Assembly (NCBI RefSeq): GCF_042432825.1
Contig: NZ_JBHLWN010000060.1
Coordinates: 1-64,000 of the forward strand
Direction of reading: 5' to 3'
Length of the DNA: 64,000 bases
Source: Gordoniibacillus chartarius
Lineage (GTDB): Bacteria > Bacillota > Bacilli > Paenibacillales > NBRC-103111
In this document: positions 49,715 to 57,979 of the stretch, one piece after another
Layout of the letters: every line of letters begins with the position of its first letter
Numbering within the stretch: position 1 is the first letter of the stretch
Translations under genes and position numbers: made by a program
Notes under the pieces: model-generated
Databases searched by the model: none
Seen by the model: only the letters and a program-made list of their open reading frames with translations
Told to the model about the DNA's origin: nothing

Positions 49715-50545
49715 ATGATCCGATCCGAACACTTATCCTTGAGCACATGGAGCCTGCACCGGCTTCTGGGCCCGCTGCGCTGGACGATATGGGACGACGC
49801 AAGCAGGACTCCTGCCATCCGCGAAGAGTTTCAGCCTGCCGAGATGGAGCTGCTGGAGCTGCCCGCCGTACTGGCGCAGCGGGGGTTCCGTTTCTTGGAA
49901 GTATGCCACTTTCATTTTCCTGCAACGGAGGAAGCGTATGTGAAGAAGCTGAAGGCGGCGTTTGAGGCGAGCGGCGTTATTTTCCATACGCTGTTGGTCG
50001 ACTACGGCGATATTTCGTCGCCGGATGAGGGGAGACGGGAAGCCGATATTCGGTATTTGCAAGGATGGATCGACGTTGCGGCTCAAGCGGGGGCCCGTGC
50101 TGTCCGGATCGTAGCCGGCGAGCAGCCGGCCGGGGACGCCGCGGCTATCGCCCGCAGCTGTGAAGCGCTTCGCTCGCTGGATGCGTATGCGTCCGCGCAA
50201 GGCGTTCGTATAGTGACGGAAAACTTCCGTTCTCTAACTTCTACCATCAGCAGCTGGTCGGCGGTGCTGGTCGGCTTCGGCCAGAAGCAGGCCACGATCG
50301 TCGACTTCGGCAATTTGACGGAAGAGGAGAAGGAGGCCGGTATCGCTTTCGGGGCTCCGCAAGCTCATTCCATTCATGCCAAGCCCGATTACCTTGCGGA
50401 CGGATCCATCGATACGGAGTCATTTGGCAGACTGCTGGACATCGTGAAGAGTAGCGGGTGCGAGGCGCCGGTCTCGATCATCTTCGATCGACCGGGGAAT
50501 ATGTGGGAAGGCATTGAAGCCATTCGGGCGGTCATGGTGCGATAG
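49715..50545 (+). CDS. TIM-barrel sugar phosphate isomerase/epimerase-like protein
   Basis: 276 residues resembling the AP-endonuclease-2-like TIM-barrel superfamily of sugar isomerases and epimerases: LSLSTWSLHRLLG at the N-terminus, LELPAVLAQRGFRFLEVCHFHF, GARAVRIVAGEQP, VRIVTENFRSL (metal-binding Glu), ATIVDFGN and SIHAKPDY (metal-binding Asp and His). It is presumed to use a divalent metal. AGAGGAG nine nucleotides before the ATG at 49715 marks the start. The substrate is unknown; the next gene is a DinB-type protein 45 nt downstream, probably co-transcribed. Confidence 0.82.
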   Translation: MIRSEHLSLSTWSLHRLLGPLRWTIWDDASRTPAIREEFQPAEMELLELPAVLAQRGFRFLEVCHFHFPATEEAYVKKLKAAFEASGVIFHTLLVDYGDISSPDEGRREADIRYLQGWIDVAAQAGARAVRIVAGEQPAGDAAAIARSCEALRSLDAYASAQGVRIVTENFRSLTSTISSWSAVLVGFGQKQATIVDFGNLTEEEKEAGIAFGAPQAHSIHAKPDYLADGSIDTESFGRLLDIVKSSGCEAPVSIIFDRPGNMWEGIEAIRAVMVR

Positions 50546-50589
50546 CGCCGCGCGGATCGGCTATCAAGAACTCGCAGGAGAGTGAGCTT

Positions 50590-51117
50590 ATGGAAGCTTT
50601 GATGTATCCGATCGGAAAATTTGCGGCTGAGCCGCATCCTGCCGAGGAGCATCGGCAGGAATGGATCAAGGACATTGCCCAAATGCCCGGGATTCTCCGG
50701 TCTACGGTACAATCGCTGACGGCGGAACAGCTGTTGGTCCCGTACCGTCCGGGGGGCTGGAACGTACGGCAAATCGTGCACCATCTCGCGGACAATGACA
50801 TGAATGCGTACATACGTTTCAAGCGGGCGCTGACGGAAGAGACTCCGACGGCAAGCTCCTACAGGCAGGCGGAGTGGGCCGAGCTTAGCGATACTAACGA
50901 CACTCCGATCGAGATTTCCATTCAGCTCATGGAAGCCCTTCATCAACGATTTGTGCTGCTGCTGCGGAAGCTGTCCCCGGAGCAATTCGAACGTACGGTC
51001 ATTTCACCTGCTTACGGCGAGATGACGCTTCACGAAGCTGCTCAAAGATACGCTTGGCATGGCCGCCATCATATCGGCCAAATTCAGTCGCTCATAGAGA
51101 GAATGGGCTGGCAGTAA
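50590..51117 (+). CDS. DinB/YfiT-family thiol transferase-like protein (BstA-like)
   Basis: 175 residues of the DinB superfamily, YfiT/BstA branch: YPIGKF, VPYRPGGWNVRQIVHHLADNDMNAYIRFK and the C-terminal YAWHGRHHIGQIQSL supply the three metal-binding His residues. B. subtilis BstA (YfiT) conjugates bacillithiol to electrophiles. AGGAGAG seven nucleotides upstream fixes the ATG at 50590. It is probably co-transcribed with the preceding isomerase-like gene and ends at a strong terminator. The enzyme activity is inferred from family. Confidence 0.87.
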   Translation: MEALMYPIGKFAAEPHPAEEHRQEWIKDIAQMPGILRSTVQSLTAEQLLVPYRPGGWNVRQIVHHLADNDMNAYIRFKRALTEETPTASSYRQAEWAELSDTNDTPIEISIQLMEALHQRFVLLLRKLSPEQFERTVISPAYGEMTLHEAAQRYAWHGRHHIGQIQSLIERMGWQ

Positions 51118-51133
51118 TTCTGGCGCGAATACG

Positions 51134-51186
51134 AAAAAGAGGGCAGTCCCGCCGGTTACTGACGCTGCCGGCGGTTATGCCCTCTT
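51134..51186. terminator. Hairpin/terminator for the SLH protein gene (minus) and YfiT-like gene
   Basis: AAGAGGGC and GCCCTCTT pair, with an inner CCGG/CCGG stem. On the minus strand the stem is followed by TTTTTCG, a good terminator for the SLH gene. Confidence 0.65.
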
Positions 51187-51187
51187 G

Positions 51188-51227
51188 ACAGGCTATCGAG
51201 TCATTTCGATAGCCTGTTTGGTTTATT
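51188..51227 (+). terminator. Intrinsic terminator with 11-bp perfect stem
   Basis: ACAGGCTATCG (51188-51198) and CGATAGCCTGT (51207-51217) are exact complements, followed by TTGGTTTATTTT. It ends the isomerase/YfiT transcript. Confidence 0.75.
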
Positions 51228-51240
51228 TTCCCGAGCCGAA

Positions 51241-53382
51241 TTATTGAATGATGATGCCCGTTACGACGTTGTTGGTCACTTGAAGCACGACAGGACGGTT
51301 CTGCACGAGATTGCCGGTATTGCCGGTGATGGTGACGTTTGAAGCCGCCTGGTAAACGGTCGTGGCGCTCTCGCCTGACTTGATGATAGCGATCGTGGCG
51401 ATTTTGCCGCTATTGTTCAACGTCGAGCTTTGGAACGTACCGGAGACGACGGAGCTTTGACTGTTGGACATGGAGGTTACTTCCGTCAAGATCACGAAGT
51501 TATTGTAAACGCGCGCAGTGATGATGTCGCCCGCTTGGAGGGCATCGGCGCTTACCACTTGGCCGCCGCGCAGGAAGAAGCTGTTCGTATGCCGCTGCAG
51601 CGAGACGGTTTGCGTCCCCGAAATAAACGTCAGCATGCCGTTTGCCGCAGAGACGAATTGACCGGAATGCTGTGCGACGCCAGGCTGCGCCGAGTTCGCG
51701 CCGCCGGCTTCCTTCGTCACTTCCGCGATGAGCACGACGCCGTTAACGTAACGGAACGTTACCGTGTCGCCCGGCCGCAGCGCCCCGGCGGCGGTTTGCA
51801 CACCGCCCCGATATACGAAAGCGTTGGCGTGGAACGTTAATTTGTACGTCTTGTCGCCGCTCTTCACAGCGATGACGTTGTTCTGCGCGTAGCCGACGAC
51901 GGTTCCGGAGAGATCGCCTTTGCCCGTAGCGGGAACGGTGGAAGCCGTCTGCCTGACCTCAACGACAGCGGCTGTATTGTTATAAGCGTACACGGTCACC
52001 ACGTCGCCGGCCTGCAATGCGGATGCATCCGTCTGTACGCCGCTGCGATAGATGAACGCGCCGCTGCTGAGCGACATCACGCCTTGTTGGCCGTCGGCGA
52101 CGTAGGTGATGGTGCCGCCGGAAGCCGGAGCCGTTACGGTTGCGGTGAAGCTTCGGCTGTAGGAAGGCGTCGATGTGCTTCCGACCGGCTGTGTGACCTC
52201 CACGTATACGACAGCGTTATTATAGGAACGAGTCGTAACGACGTCGCCAACCTGCAGGCTTGAAGCGCCCACCTGCGTGCCGCCGCGGAAGTACAGCGCG
52301 TTGCCGTTCACCGGCAAAGCAACGGTCGTGCCGCCGCTCAGCAGTGTCAGCACGCCGCCGTTTACAGCGGCCGCTACCGTCCCGTTCCGCACGCCCGCAG
52401 CCGGTACCGGATTCGGATTCTGGTTCGTGCCGGCCGCTCGGGTAACTTCAACGAAAATGACAAGGTTGTTATATACGCGCACCCTCACGACATCGCCGAC
52501 CTGCAGCTGGGAAGAGCCGACCTTGGCACCGTTACGGTAAATGAATGCATTCGCGTCCAGCGTTAGGCTGGTCGTCTGACCGTTCTGGCTGACCGCCAGC
52601 ACGCTGCCGGACACAGGGGCGCTTACGGTTCCCGTGTACAGCCCGTCGGCATTCCCCGGCAGCTGCTCGCCGGCACGTGTCAGCAGCGCTGCAATCTGCG
52701 CGCGGGTGACCGGCTGATTCGGGCGGAACGTGTTATCCTCGAAGCCGTCGACGAGCTTCTTGTCGATGGCGACCTTGACATAGCCGACGGAGCCGGCCGG
52801 AATGCTCTTCGCATCCTTGAACGGAAGCGTGGCGTTCATATTGGCTTCCGCTTCTTGCTGCAGCTTGAGCGCTTTGACCAGCAGCGTCGTGGCCCACAGC
52901 CGGTCGGCCGGCTGCTGCGGATTGACAAATGAATCGGTCTCCGAGAACAATCCGTTCTCTACAGCGACGGCGACGTAGCCGACTGCCCAGGCAGGCACGA
53001 GTGCCGCATCTTTGAAATTCAGCTTCGTCTGCATTTCCTCGGCGGACTCGGCCTTCTCGCGCAAGCCCATGACGCGAACCGCCGCTGTGATCGCTTCTAT
53101 GCGGGATACGCTCTCGTTCGGCCGGAACGTGCCGTCCGAGTAGCCTTCGAATACGCGGCGGGACGCCAGCTCGGCGATATAGCGGAGCGCCCATTCGAAG
53201 TCGCTGCTTTGCAGGTCCTTGAAATCCAGCTTGATTTGACCGAGATGCCGTCCGTTGTCGTGATCGTTGTCCTTGTTGTTGCCTTTGCCGTCCTTCGCAA
53301 ACGCCGTCGTGCCCGTTCCGATCGCCAGCGAAAGGGCCAATGTTGCTGCAAGCAGCTTCTTCATAGGGAGATACCGTTTCAT
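51241..53382 (-). CDS. SLH-domain surface protein with six roughly 70-residue repeats
   Basis: 713 residues. A signal peptide (MKKLLAATLALSLAIGTG, cleaved near TAFA) precedes a charged, Asn/Asp-rich stretch (GNNKDNDHDNG) and three SLH domains (ALRYIAELASRRVFEGYSDGTF, AVGYVAVAVENGLF, GYVKVAIDKKLVDGFEDNTF) for cell-wall anchoring. Six repeats follow, each beginning like LYTGTVSAPV, with a central AFIYRNGAKV and LQVGDVVRVRVYNN ending in VEVT; the sixth is diverged. The repeat is a small beta fold I do not recognise by name. Start: ATG 53382 with GAGGAG eight nucleotides upstream; an open extension to 53442 is ignored. It is probably a cell-surface structural or binding protein. Confidence 0.87.
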   Translation of the reverse strand: MKRYLPMKKLLAATLALSLAIGTGTTAFAKDGKGNNKDNDHDNGRHLGQIKLDFKDLQSSDFEWALRYIAELASRRVFEGYSDGTFRPNESVSRIEAITAAVRVMGLREKAESAEEMQTKLNFKDAALVPAWAVGYVAVAVENGLFSETDSFVNPQQPADRLWATTLLVKALKLQQEAEANMNATLPFKDAKSIPAGSVGYVKVAIDKKLVDGFEDNTFRPNQPVTRAQIAALLTRAGEQLPGNADGLYTGTVSAPVSGSVLAVSQNGQTTSLTLDANAFIYRNGAKVGSSQLQVGDVVRVRVYNNLVIFVEVTRAAGTNQNPNPVPAAGVRNGTVAAAVNGGVLTLLSGGTTVALPVNGNALYFRGGTQVGASSLQVGDVVTTRSYNNAVVYVEVTQPVGSTSTPSYSRSFTATVTAPASGGTITYVADGQQGVMSLSSGAFIYRSGVQTDASALQAGDVVTVYAYNNTAAVVEVRQTASTVPATGKGDLSGTVVGYAQNNVIAVKSGDKTYKLTFHANAFVYRGGVQTAAGALRPGDTVTFRYVNGVVLIAEVTKEAGGANSAQPGVAQHSGQFVSAANGMLTFISGTQTVSLQRHTNSFFLRGGQVVSADALQAGDIITARVYNNFVILTEVTSMSNSQSSVVSGTFQSSTLNNSGKIATIAIIKSGESATTVYQAASNVTITGNTGNLVQNRPVVLQVTNNVVTGIIIQ

Positions 53383-53487
53383 GTTCTTCGCTCCTCGTTG
53401 ATTGATACTGTTAAATAAACCCAATGGATGATTTCGATACAAAATTTCGGCGGTCTGGAAAGTTTTCGGGGGGTGGCAAATAAAGGA

Positions 53488-53526
53488 AGGCCTTCCCCCA
53501 TCCGGAATTCGGAAAAGGGAAGGCCT
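53488..53526 (-). terminator. Terminator of the DapA-family gene
   Basis: AGGCCTTCCC (53488-53497) pairs with GGGAAGGCCT (53517-53526). On the minus strand the stem is followed by TCCTTTATTT. Confidence 0.7.
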
Positions 53527-53529
53527 CCA

Positions 53530-54414
53530 TCATGGAGAAGCCAAGAAGGCTGACAGCTCCTTCTGAAGTTCTTGGGTGATTGGTGTAAGCGGCAGCCGCA
53601 GCGCATCGGAGGCGAAGAGGCCGGCCTGCGCGAGCACCCACTTGATTGGAGCGGGATTCGTCTCCCGGAAGAGCAGGCGGATTAGCGGCAGAAGCTTGCT
53701 AAAGGCCGCTTCCGCCTCATCGTATCGGCCTTCCTCTGCCAGCCGGTATACTTCCAGAAACGCCTCCGTCCGGACATGCGCCGATGCCAACAAGCCGCCG
53801 CTTGCGCCATAGCGGAGCATCGCAGCGAATAGGTCGTCCGAGCCGGCCAGGATCGGCTTCGCCGAACGGCCTGCCAAAGCGTTGACCAATTCGAAACCAC
53901 CCGAAGCGTCCTTCAGTCCGATCACGCCGTCGAGTTCAAGGATCCGCACCATCGTGTCAACCGGCACCCGAATCCCTGTCCGCTCCGGCACCTCGTAAGC
54001 GACGAGGGGAACTCCGGTATGTGCAACAGCCTTGAAGTGTCGATATACGCCATCTGCGGACGGACGACTGTAATACGGAGTGACAGCCAGAACCGCATCC
54101 GCCCCCCATTTGCCAGCGGCCTCCGTCCGTCTTATTGTCGTTCTCGTGTCGTTGGTGCCGGTCCCGACGATAATAGGCATACAAATGCCAAGCCTTCGGA
54201 TGACAGTCCGCGCGGCATGAAACAACGTTTCGACCTCCGCCCATTCCACCGTCGGCGCTTCGCCGGTCGTTCCGTTAAGCACAATTCCTTGTATCGGATG
54301 CCGCAGCAATTCCTCGAGATAATGAATGAACGAAGCCAAGTCAATCTCGCCGTCCTGCGTGAACGGGGTTGCGACCGGAACGAAAATACCCTTTAGATTT
54401 TCTACATGAAGCAT
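53530..54414 (-). CDS. DapA/N-acetylneuraminate-lyase-family aldolase
   Basis: 294 residues of the class I aldolase family that includes dihydrodipicolinate synthase. Seen: GIFVPVATPFTQDGEID, LNGTTGEAPTVEW (Thr pair of the substrate loop), VLAVTPYYSRPS (Tyr), AYEVPERTGI and VIGLKDASGG (Schiff-base Lys). The start is ATG 54414; a longer frame extends upstream without a better ribosome-binding site. It is divergent from a LysR regulator and not beside lysine-pathway genes, so a catabolic aldolase (sugar acid or related) is as likely as DapA itself. Confidence 0.85.
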   Translation of the reverse strand: MLHVENLKGIFVPVATPFTQDGEIDLASFIHYLEELLRHPIQGIVLNGTTGEAPTVEWAEVETLFHAARTVIRRLGICMPIIVGTGTNDTRTTIRRTEAAGKWGADAVLAVTPYYSRPSADGVYRHFKAVAHTGVPLVAYEVPERTGIRVPVDTMVRILELDGVIGLKDASGGFELVNALAGRSAKPILAGSDDLFAAMLRYGASGGLLASAHVRTEAFLEVYRLAEEGRYDEAEAAFSKLLPLIRLLFRETNPAPIKWVLAQAGLFASDALRLPLTPITQELQKELSAFLASP

Positions 54415-54448
54415 ATGTCCACCGCCTATAGAAACTAGATTATTTTTC

Positions 54449-54462
54449 AACTGAGGACAGTT
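54449..54462. promoter_or_regulatory. Inverted repeat AACTG-N4-CAGTT in divergent promoter region
   Basis: AACTG (54449-54453) and CAGTT (54458-54462) are exact arms 35-50 nt upstream of the aldolase start. It is a possible regulator site or part of its promoter. Confidence 0.3.
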
Positions 54463-54485
54463 TACCATCGCAACGAACATAACAG

Positions 54486-54505
54486 TTATCTATAATAGGT
54501 GATAA
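54486..54505. promoter_or_regulatory. LysR-type box TTATC-N10-GATAA
   Basis: TTATC (54486-54490) and GATAA (54501-54505) form the T-N11-A style dyad expected for a LysR regulator. It is placed between the divergent aldolase and LysR genes, about 35 nt before the regulator's start. Confidence 0.5.
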
Positions 54506-54538
54506 ACAAAATCAAAAATAATGATAATGGTGGGAGCC

Positions 54539-55411
54539 ATGGACCTGACCTATCTCCATACTTTTCGCGCTGTCGCACTCCAACGGAGCTTTACGCGAGC
54601 GGCGGCGGAACTCGGTTACGCGCAATCGAGCGTCACGATGCAGATGCAGAAACTGGAGCAATACTACGATGTCAAGCTGTTCGAGCGATCCGGCAGAGGG
54701 CTGCGCCTGACGAGCGCGGGCGACGAATTGCTGAAAATCGCGCTGCAAATGCTTGAACTCCACCAGTTGTCGAGAGAGAGTCTGGCGCGACAGAGCGGCG
54801 GGACGCTGACGATCGGCACAATTGACTCGATCGCGTCGTACTATCTGCCGGCGATCATTCAGCCGCTAAGGGCGCGTTACCCCGAACTTTCCATCCGCAT
54901 CGTGACCGGCCGTGAGCAGACGATGATCGACCGGGTAAAGGAAGGGGAGCAGGATGTTTGTCTTTTGCTTGAAAATGGCCCCCCCGATTCGGCTCTGCAA
55001 TGGACTACGATCCGGGAGGAGCCGCTGGTGTTCCTCGCAAATCCAGCTGAAGCGCTGAGGGCGTCCGATCTCGTTATGCTGGAACACCTTTCAAACAGCG
55101 AATGGATTATGGCTGAAGAAAGTTGTAATTACCGCTCGATGCTAGAGCGTGTGCTGCGAGACGAAGGCATCCCATACCGGATTGCGCTGGAACTCGGCAA
55201 TCCGGAGGCGATCAAGCGGTGCTTGGCGGCAGGCTCAGGCGTTTCGGTTCTGCCGCGCATGGCGGCGGAGGAAGAAATACGGCGCGGCGAGCTGGCTGTA
55301 CTTCCTATACGACATCCTGCAATTCGGCTGGATTTGCTGCTGGGCCTGCGGCCCAAGAAGTGGATCTCACAGCCGCTGCGGACGTTTATGGATATGATTC
55401 GAGTGGAATGA
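54539..55411 (+). CDS. LysR-family transcriptional regulator
   Basis: About 290 residues. The N-terminal winged helix MDLTYLHTFRAVALQRSFTR / AAAELGYAQSSVTMQMQKLE is canonical for LysR regulators. The rest is a periplasmic-binding-protein-like sensor (GTLTIGTIDSIASYYLPAIIQPLRARYPEL, NPEAIKRCLAAGSGVSVLPRMAAEEEI). The start at 54539 is chosen because LysR proteins begin with this MDL motif, despite an ATG four codons upstream. It is divergent from the DapA-family aldolase gene, which it likely controls together with itself via the dyad at 54486-54505. The effector is unknown. Confidence 0.88.
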   Translation: MDLTYLHTFRAVALQRSFTRAAAELGYAQSSVTMQMQKLEQYYDVKLFERSGRGLRLTSAGDELLKIALQMLELHQLSRESLARQSGGTLTIGTIDSIASYYLPAIIQPLRARYPELSIRIVTGREQTMIDRVKEGEQDVCLLLENGPPDSALQWTTIREEPLVFLANPAEALRASDLVMLEHLSNSEWIMAEESCNYRSMLERVLRDEGIPYRIALELGNPEAIKRCLAAGSGVSVLPRMAAEEEIRRGELAVLPIRHPAIRLDLLLGLRPKKWISQPLRTFMDMIRVE

Positions 55412-55508
55412 GATACCTGTATCGGAGGGAATGCTCCTATGCTAGACTACTAAGTAACAAACGAGGTAGCCGGGGAAGCGGCATATGTAGGCTCTTCCTC
55501 TGCATGAC

Positions 55509-55519
55509 GGGGGGGGGGG
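55509..55519 (+). repeat. Homopolymeric tract of 11 G in the translation-initiation region
   Basis: An uninterrupted run of eleven G lies 9 nt upstream of the TTG start of the small membrane-protein gene, in the place of its ribosome-binding site. Length changes by slippage would shift Shine-Dalgarno spacing. A sequencing artefact is possible. Confidence 0.7.
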
Positions 55520-55528
55520 ACGCCAAAC

Positions 55529-55951
55529 TTGGTTAAACGCCTGCTTATGTATTTGTTGATCAGCGTAATTAGTTATTTTACCGGTGTTTTATGTTACTTA
55601 GGGGCATTGGGACTTTTCTATAACCAAGGAATGGGTAGCGATGCTCATTTGATTTGGGTATGGATCGGATTGCCTTACTTTTTCTTTGTTGTCCCAATTT
55701 ATATTGCCGTTATCTTATTCTTACGGGCGGTCTGCCGGCCCTCTCTGATTGTTCAAACCTTCCTTTTCCTAATCCCCGGTTTTATTGCGATGGGTGGAGC
55801 TTTCCTCCCTCTGAGTCTGTATTTGCTGCTGAATCCATTTTCTAAAGAAGCAAGCTTGTTCTATTGCTGTTACACAGCGACAGCCATTATATTCTCCATT
55901 GGTTCCTGGTACGCTGAGAAGTGGCTGGCTAGCCTAGAACGAGGACGGTAA
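55529..55951 (+). CDS. Small four-span membrane protein of unknown function
   Basis: 140 residues with about four transmembrane segments (LLMYLLISVISYFTGVLCYLG, LPYFFFVVPIYIAVILFL, TFLFLIPGFIAMGGAFLPLS, LFYCCYTATAIIFSIGSW). It starts at TTG 55529 (MVKRLLMYLL), preceded by an 11-G tract that would serve as ribosome-binding site. The gene is more AT-rich than its neighbours, hinting at a different history. No domain is recognised. Confidence 0.6.
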   Translation: MVKRLLMYLLISVISYFTGVLCYLGALGLFYNQGMGSDAHLIWVWIGLPYFFFVVPIYIAVILFLRAVCRPSLIVQTFLFLIPGFIAMGGAFLPLSLYLLLNPFSKEASLFYCCYTATAIIFSIGSWYAEKWLASLERGR

Positions 55952-56385
55952 AAAATAATCATTACCGATTGGAACGGAGCTGACTGGGTCTTTTCTTCAA
56001 AATATTAATGCGAGAGTGCAGATATTTTGATCATTCACCGGCTAACAGAGACGAAGGGTTGTAAATGTACAGGAATCTTTGCTGCGTAGGGGCGGTTATG
56101 GATGTTCTGACTTCAAATGCCTGCAGATTCGCAGGAATCTAGCCTCGACATTTGGCTGTTCGAGAGATTCCTGTATGTATGCAGGCTTTTCTGGTATCAA
56201 ACCGCCAAAGCAAAAAGAATCTAATGTAACTGCCTCCGATTTTCCTAATTGGATTGCCAGTGAATTACATAATAATCCTTTTTGTGGATAAAACTAGCAT
56301 TACCATATACATATTTCCCCTCCCAGCCGGAATTGACTTTATGTGAGTGGTGGATTTGATTGGAGTCTTCACAGCACCGATGATT
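55952..56385. other. Non-coding stretch with short inverted repeats
   Basis: About 430 AT-rich bp without a supported gene. TACAGGAATCT (56068-56078) is the exact complement of AGATTCCTGTA (56165-56175), and CCTGC-AGATTC-GCAGG (56120-56135) forms a small hairpin between them. The nested arms would fold as a roughly 110-nt structure, possibly a dispersed intergenic repeat. Confidence 0.45.
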
Positions 56386-56433
56386 AAACAAGCAAGGGAG
56401 CAGCTTGCCGCGGCAAACTGCTTCCTTGTTTGT
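56386..56433. terminator. Terminator of the MFS transporter gene
   Basis: AACAAGcAAGgGAGCAG and CTGCTtCCTTGTT pair over about 13 positions with a bulge; outer A and T tracts are present on both strands. It directly follows the MFS stop on the minus strand. Confidence 0.6.
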
Positions 56434-56439
56434 TAATAG

Positions 56440-57627
56440 CTAGTCTTCGATTTTCCTGCCGCCCGCCGCGATCATATAGATCAGCCAAGCGCCGCATACC
56501 GCGGCCATCCAGCCGTATCCCCCGAAAATATCGTAACGCGAAGACATGTAGCCAAAGCCTAGCCCGGACAGCATAAGCACGGCATTCTCCCCTAAGGATT
56601 GGAAGGAATCGGCCGTAGCCCGCAGCGAGGAATCGATCCGGTGATGCAGATAGCCGGCCGTAAGAGGCTCGAGCAAGCCCGATACGAAGCAGACGAGCAT
56701 CATCGCAGCCAGCCCGGTTATGTCCTTCGCCCATGCTGCATACAGGAACCCTGCCGCGAACACGGCAATGATGCCGGTCAGTAAAGTCCGATAGCGAATT
56801 CGGCCTTTAAGCCGATGGGCGAAGATGCTGCCCGGCAGCTGAATCAGCATCAATACGGCGGAAACGAGTCCGAAATAAGCAATCTCGATATTCAGACGCT
56901 CCAAGTACAGCTGCCAAAATTCATAAATATAGCTCATCGCAGCGCCGGCGACGATTCCGCACAGGACTACGCTGCGCACGCCGGGATTCTTCCGGAAGAA
57001 GCGCAGCGGCACGGTCCAGGCCAGCCCCCAGCCCACGGCCGCCGGTTCGGCGGCTTCGCCGGACACGGCCGAACGCGGTTCGGCAAGAAGCAGAGTAACG
57101 CATAGCGCAATTCCTGCGGCGCAGGCCGAGATCCAGTAATTCAGCTCAAGCTCGAAGCGGCTGGCCAGCAAGCTCCCGCACAGTGCGGCCAAGACGGCGG
57201 CTGTAAGGTCGATCGCCTGCATACGGCCGAGATGGCGCTCGAATCTCGCTTCTTGACCATGCTGCAGAAGCGTATCGTACAGCAGGGCGTTCTCCGCTCC
57301 GCTGGCCGCCGAGCGCGCGATTCCGGCGATGACGACGACAGCGGCGAAATGCCAAAATTGCGAAGCATACACCAGAATGACAAATTCAAAGCAGCCCATC
57401 AGCGCGCTCAAGATCAGCAGACGCCTCCGCCCCAAGCGGTCCGCGGCAATGCCGGTAGGAACCTCCAGCAGCATCACGGTTACGGCGAAAATCAATTCCG
57501 TATAGACGACCATCGGGATCGTCATGCCTCGCTGCTCCCAGAACAGCCGCTCGATCACGTAAGCAGGAATCAGGCTCTGAAAAAACCGGCATGCATAGAG
57601 CAGCCGAACATTATTCTTCACATTCAT
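56440..57627 (-). CDS. MFS-type membrane transporter
   Basis: 395 residues, 12 predicted transmembrane segments. The motif-A-like loop GIAADRLGRRRLLILSALMG between spans 2 and 3 is characteristic of the major facilitator superfamily. The first span (NVRLLYACRFFQSLIPAYVIERLFWEQRGM) resembles a subgroup of uncharacterised multidrug-like MFS proteins of Gram-positives. GAGAGGAG eight nucleotides before the ATG at 57627 gives the start; an upstream in-frame extension (to 57693) lacks support. The substrate is unknown. Confidence 0.87.
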   Translation of the reverse strand: MNVKNNVRLLYACRFFQSLIPAYVIERLFWEQRGMTIPMVVYTELIFAVTVMLLEVPTGIAADRLGRRRLLILSALMGCFEFVILVYASQFWHFAAVVVIAGIARSAASGAENALLYDTLLQHGQEARFERHLGRMQAIDLTAAVLAALCGSLLASRFELELNYWISACAAGIALCVTLLLAEPRSAVSGEAAEPAAVGWGLAWTVPLRFFRKNPGVRSVVLCGIVAGAAMSYIYEFWQLYLERLNIEIAYFGLVSAVLMLIQLPGSIFAHRLKGRIRYRTLLTGIIAVFAAGFLYAAWAKDITGLAAMMLVCFVSGLLEPLTAGYLHHRIDSSLRATADSFQSLGENAVLMLSGLGFGYMSSRYDIFGGYGWMAAVCGAWLIYMIAAGGRKIED

Positions 57628-57979
57628 AGGACAAGCTCCTCTCCGTATCGGTACGATTGCTTCAGGAACGGGCAATTCGACCCGGAGGGGCACGGGAACG
57701 GTAAGCTTCAGCAGATTAGCAAGGAGGTCTGGCGAATTGCGGTGCAGGTATGGACATGCTCCGGCAGCTCCTTCCCCGGACAGAAAATAGGTTCATCTCT
57801 ATCATAGTGGGCGGCAGGCAAGGAAGCAATGCGGGGCGACGGAAGGTTTACGACAAAAATTTACAAAATCCTTAAGAAAATCGTCATGTCCATTTACCGA
57901 CTCTCGCTATAATGGTACCAAAGATTCGGCATCAGGGACTTCGCAATCAACCAAAACTAGTATAAAGGAACTATTAGTT
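57628..57979. other. Divergent promoter region of MFS and BMP lipoprotein genes
   Basis: 352 bp. TATAAT (57908-57913) is a good -10 box for the lipoprotein operon, though no clear -35 is seen at 17 nt. Upstream, TTTACA-AAATC-CTTAAG (about 57860-57877) loosely resembles a PhoP-type direct repeat; this is weak. The rest shows nothing I can name. Confidence 0.35.

Noticed and set aside
56079..56291. 70-codon frame in the gap before the MFS gene
   Set aside because: It spans the inverted repeats, has no ribosome-binding site and resembles no family.
57860..57877. PhoP box upstream of the BMP lipoprotein
   Set aside because: Only a loose match to the direct-repeat pattern; not enough to claim phosphate control.
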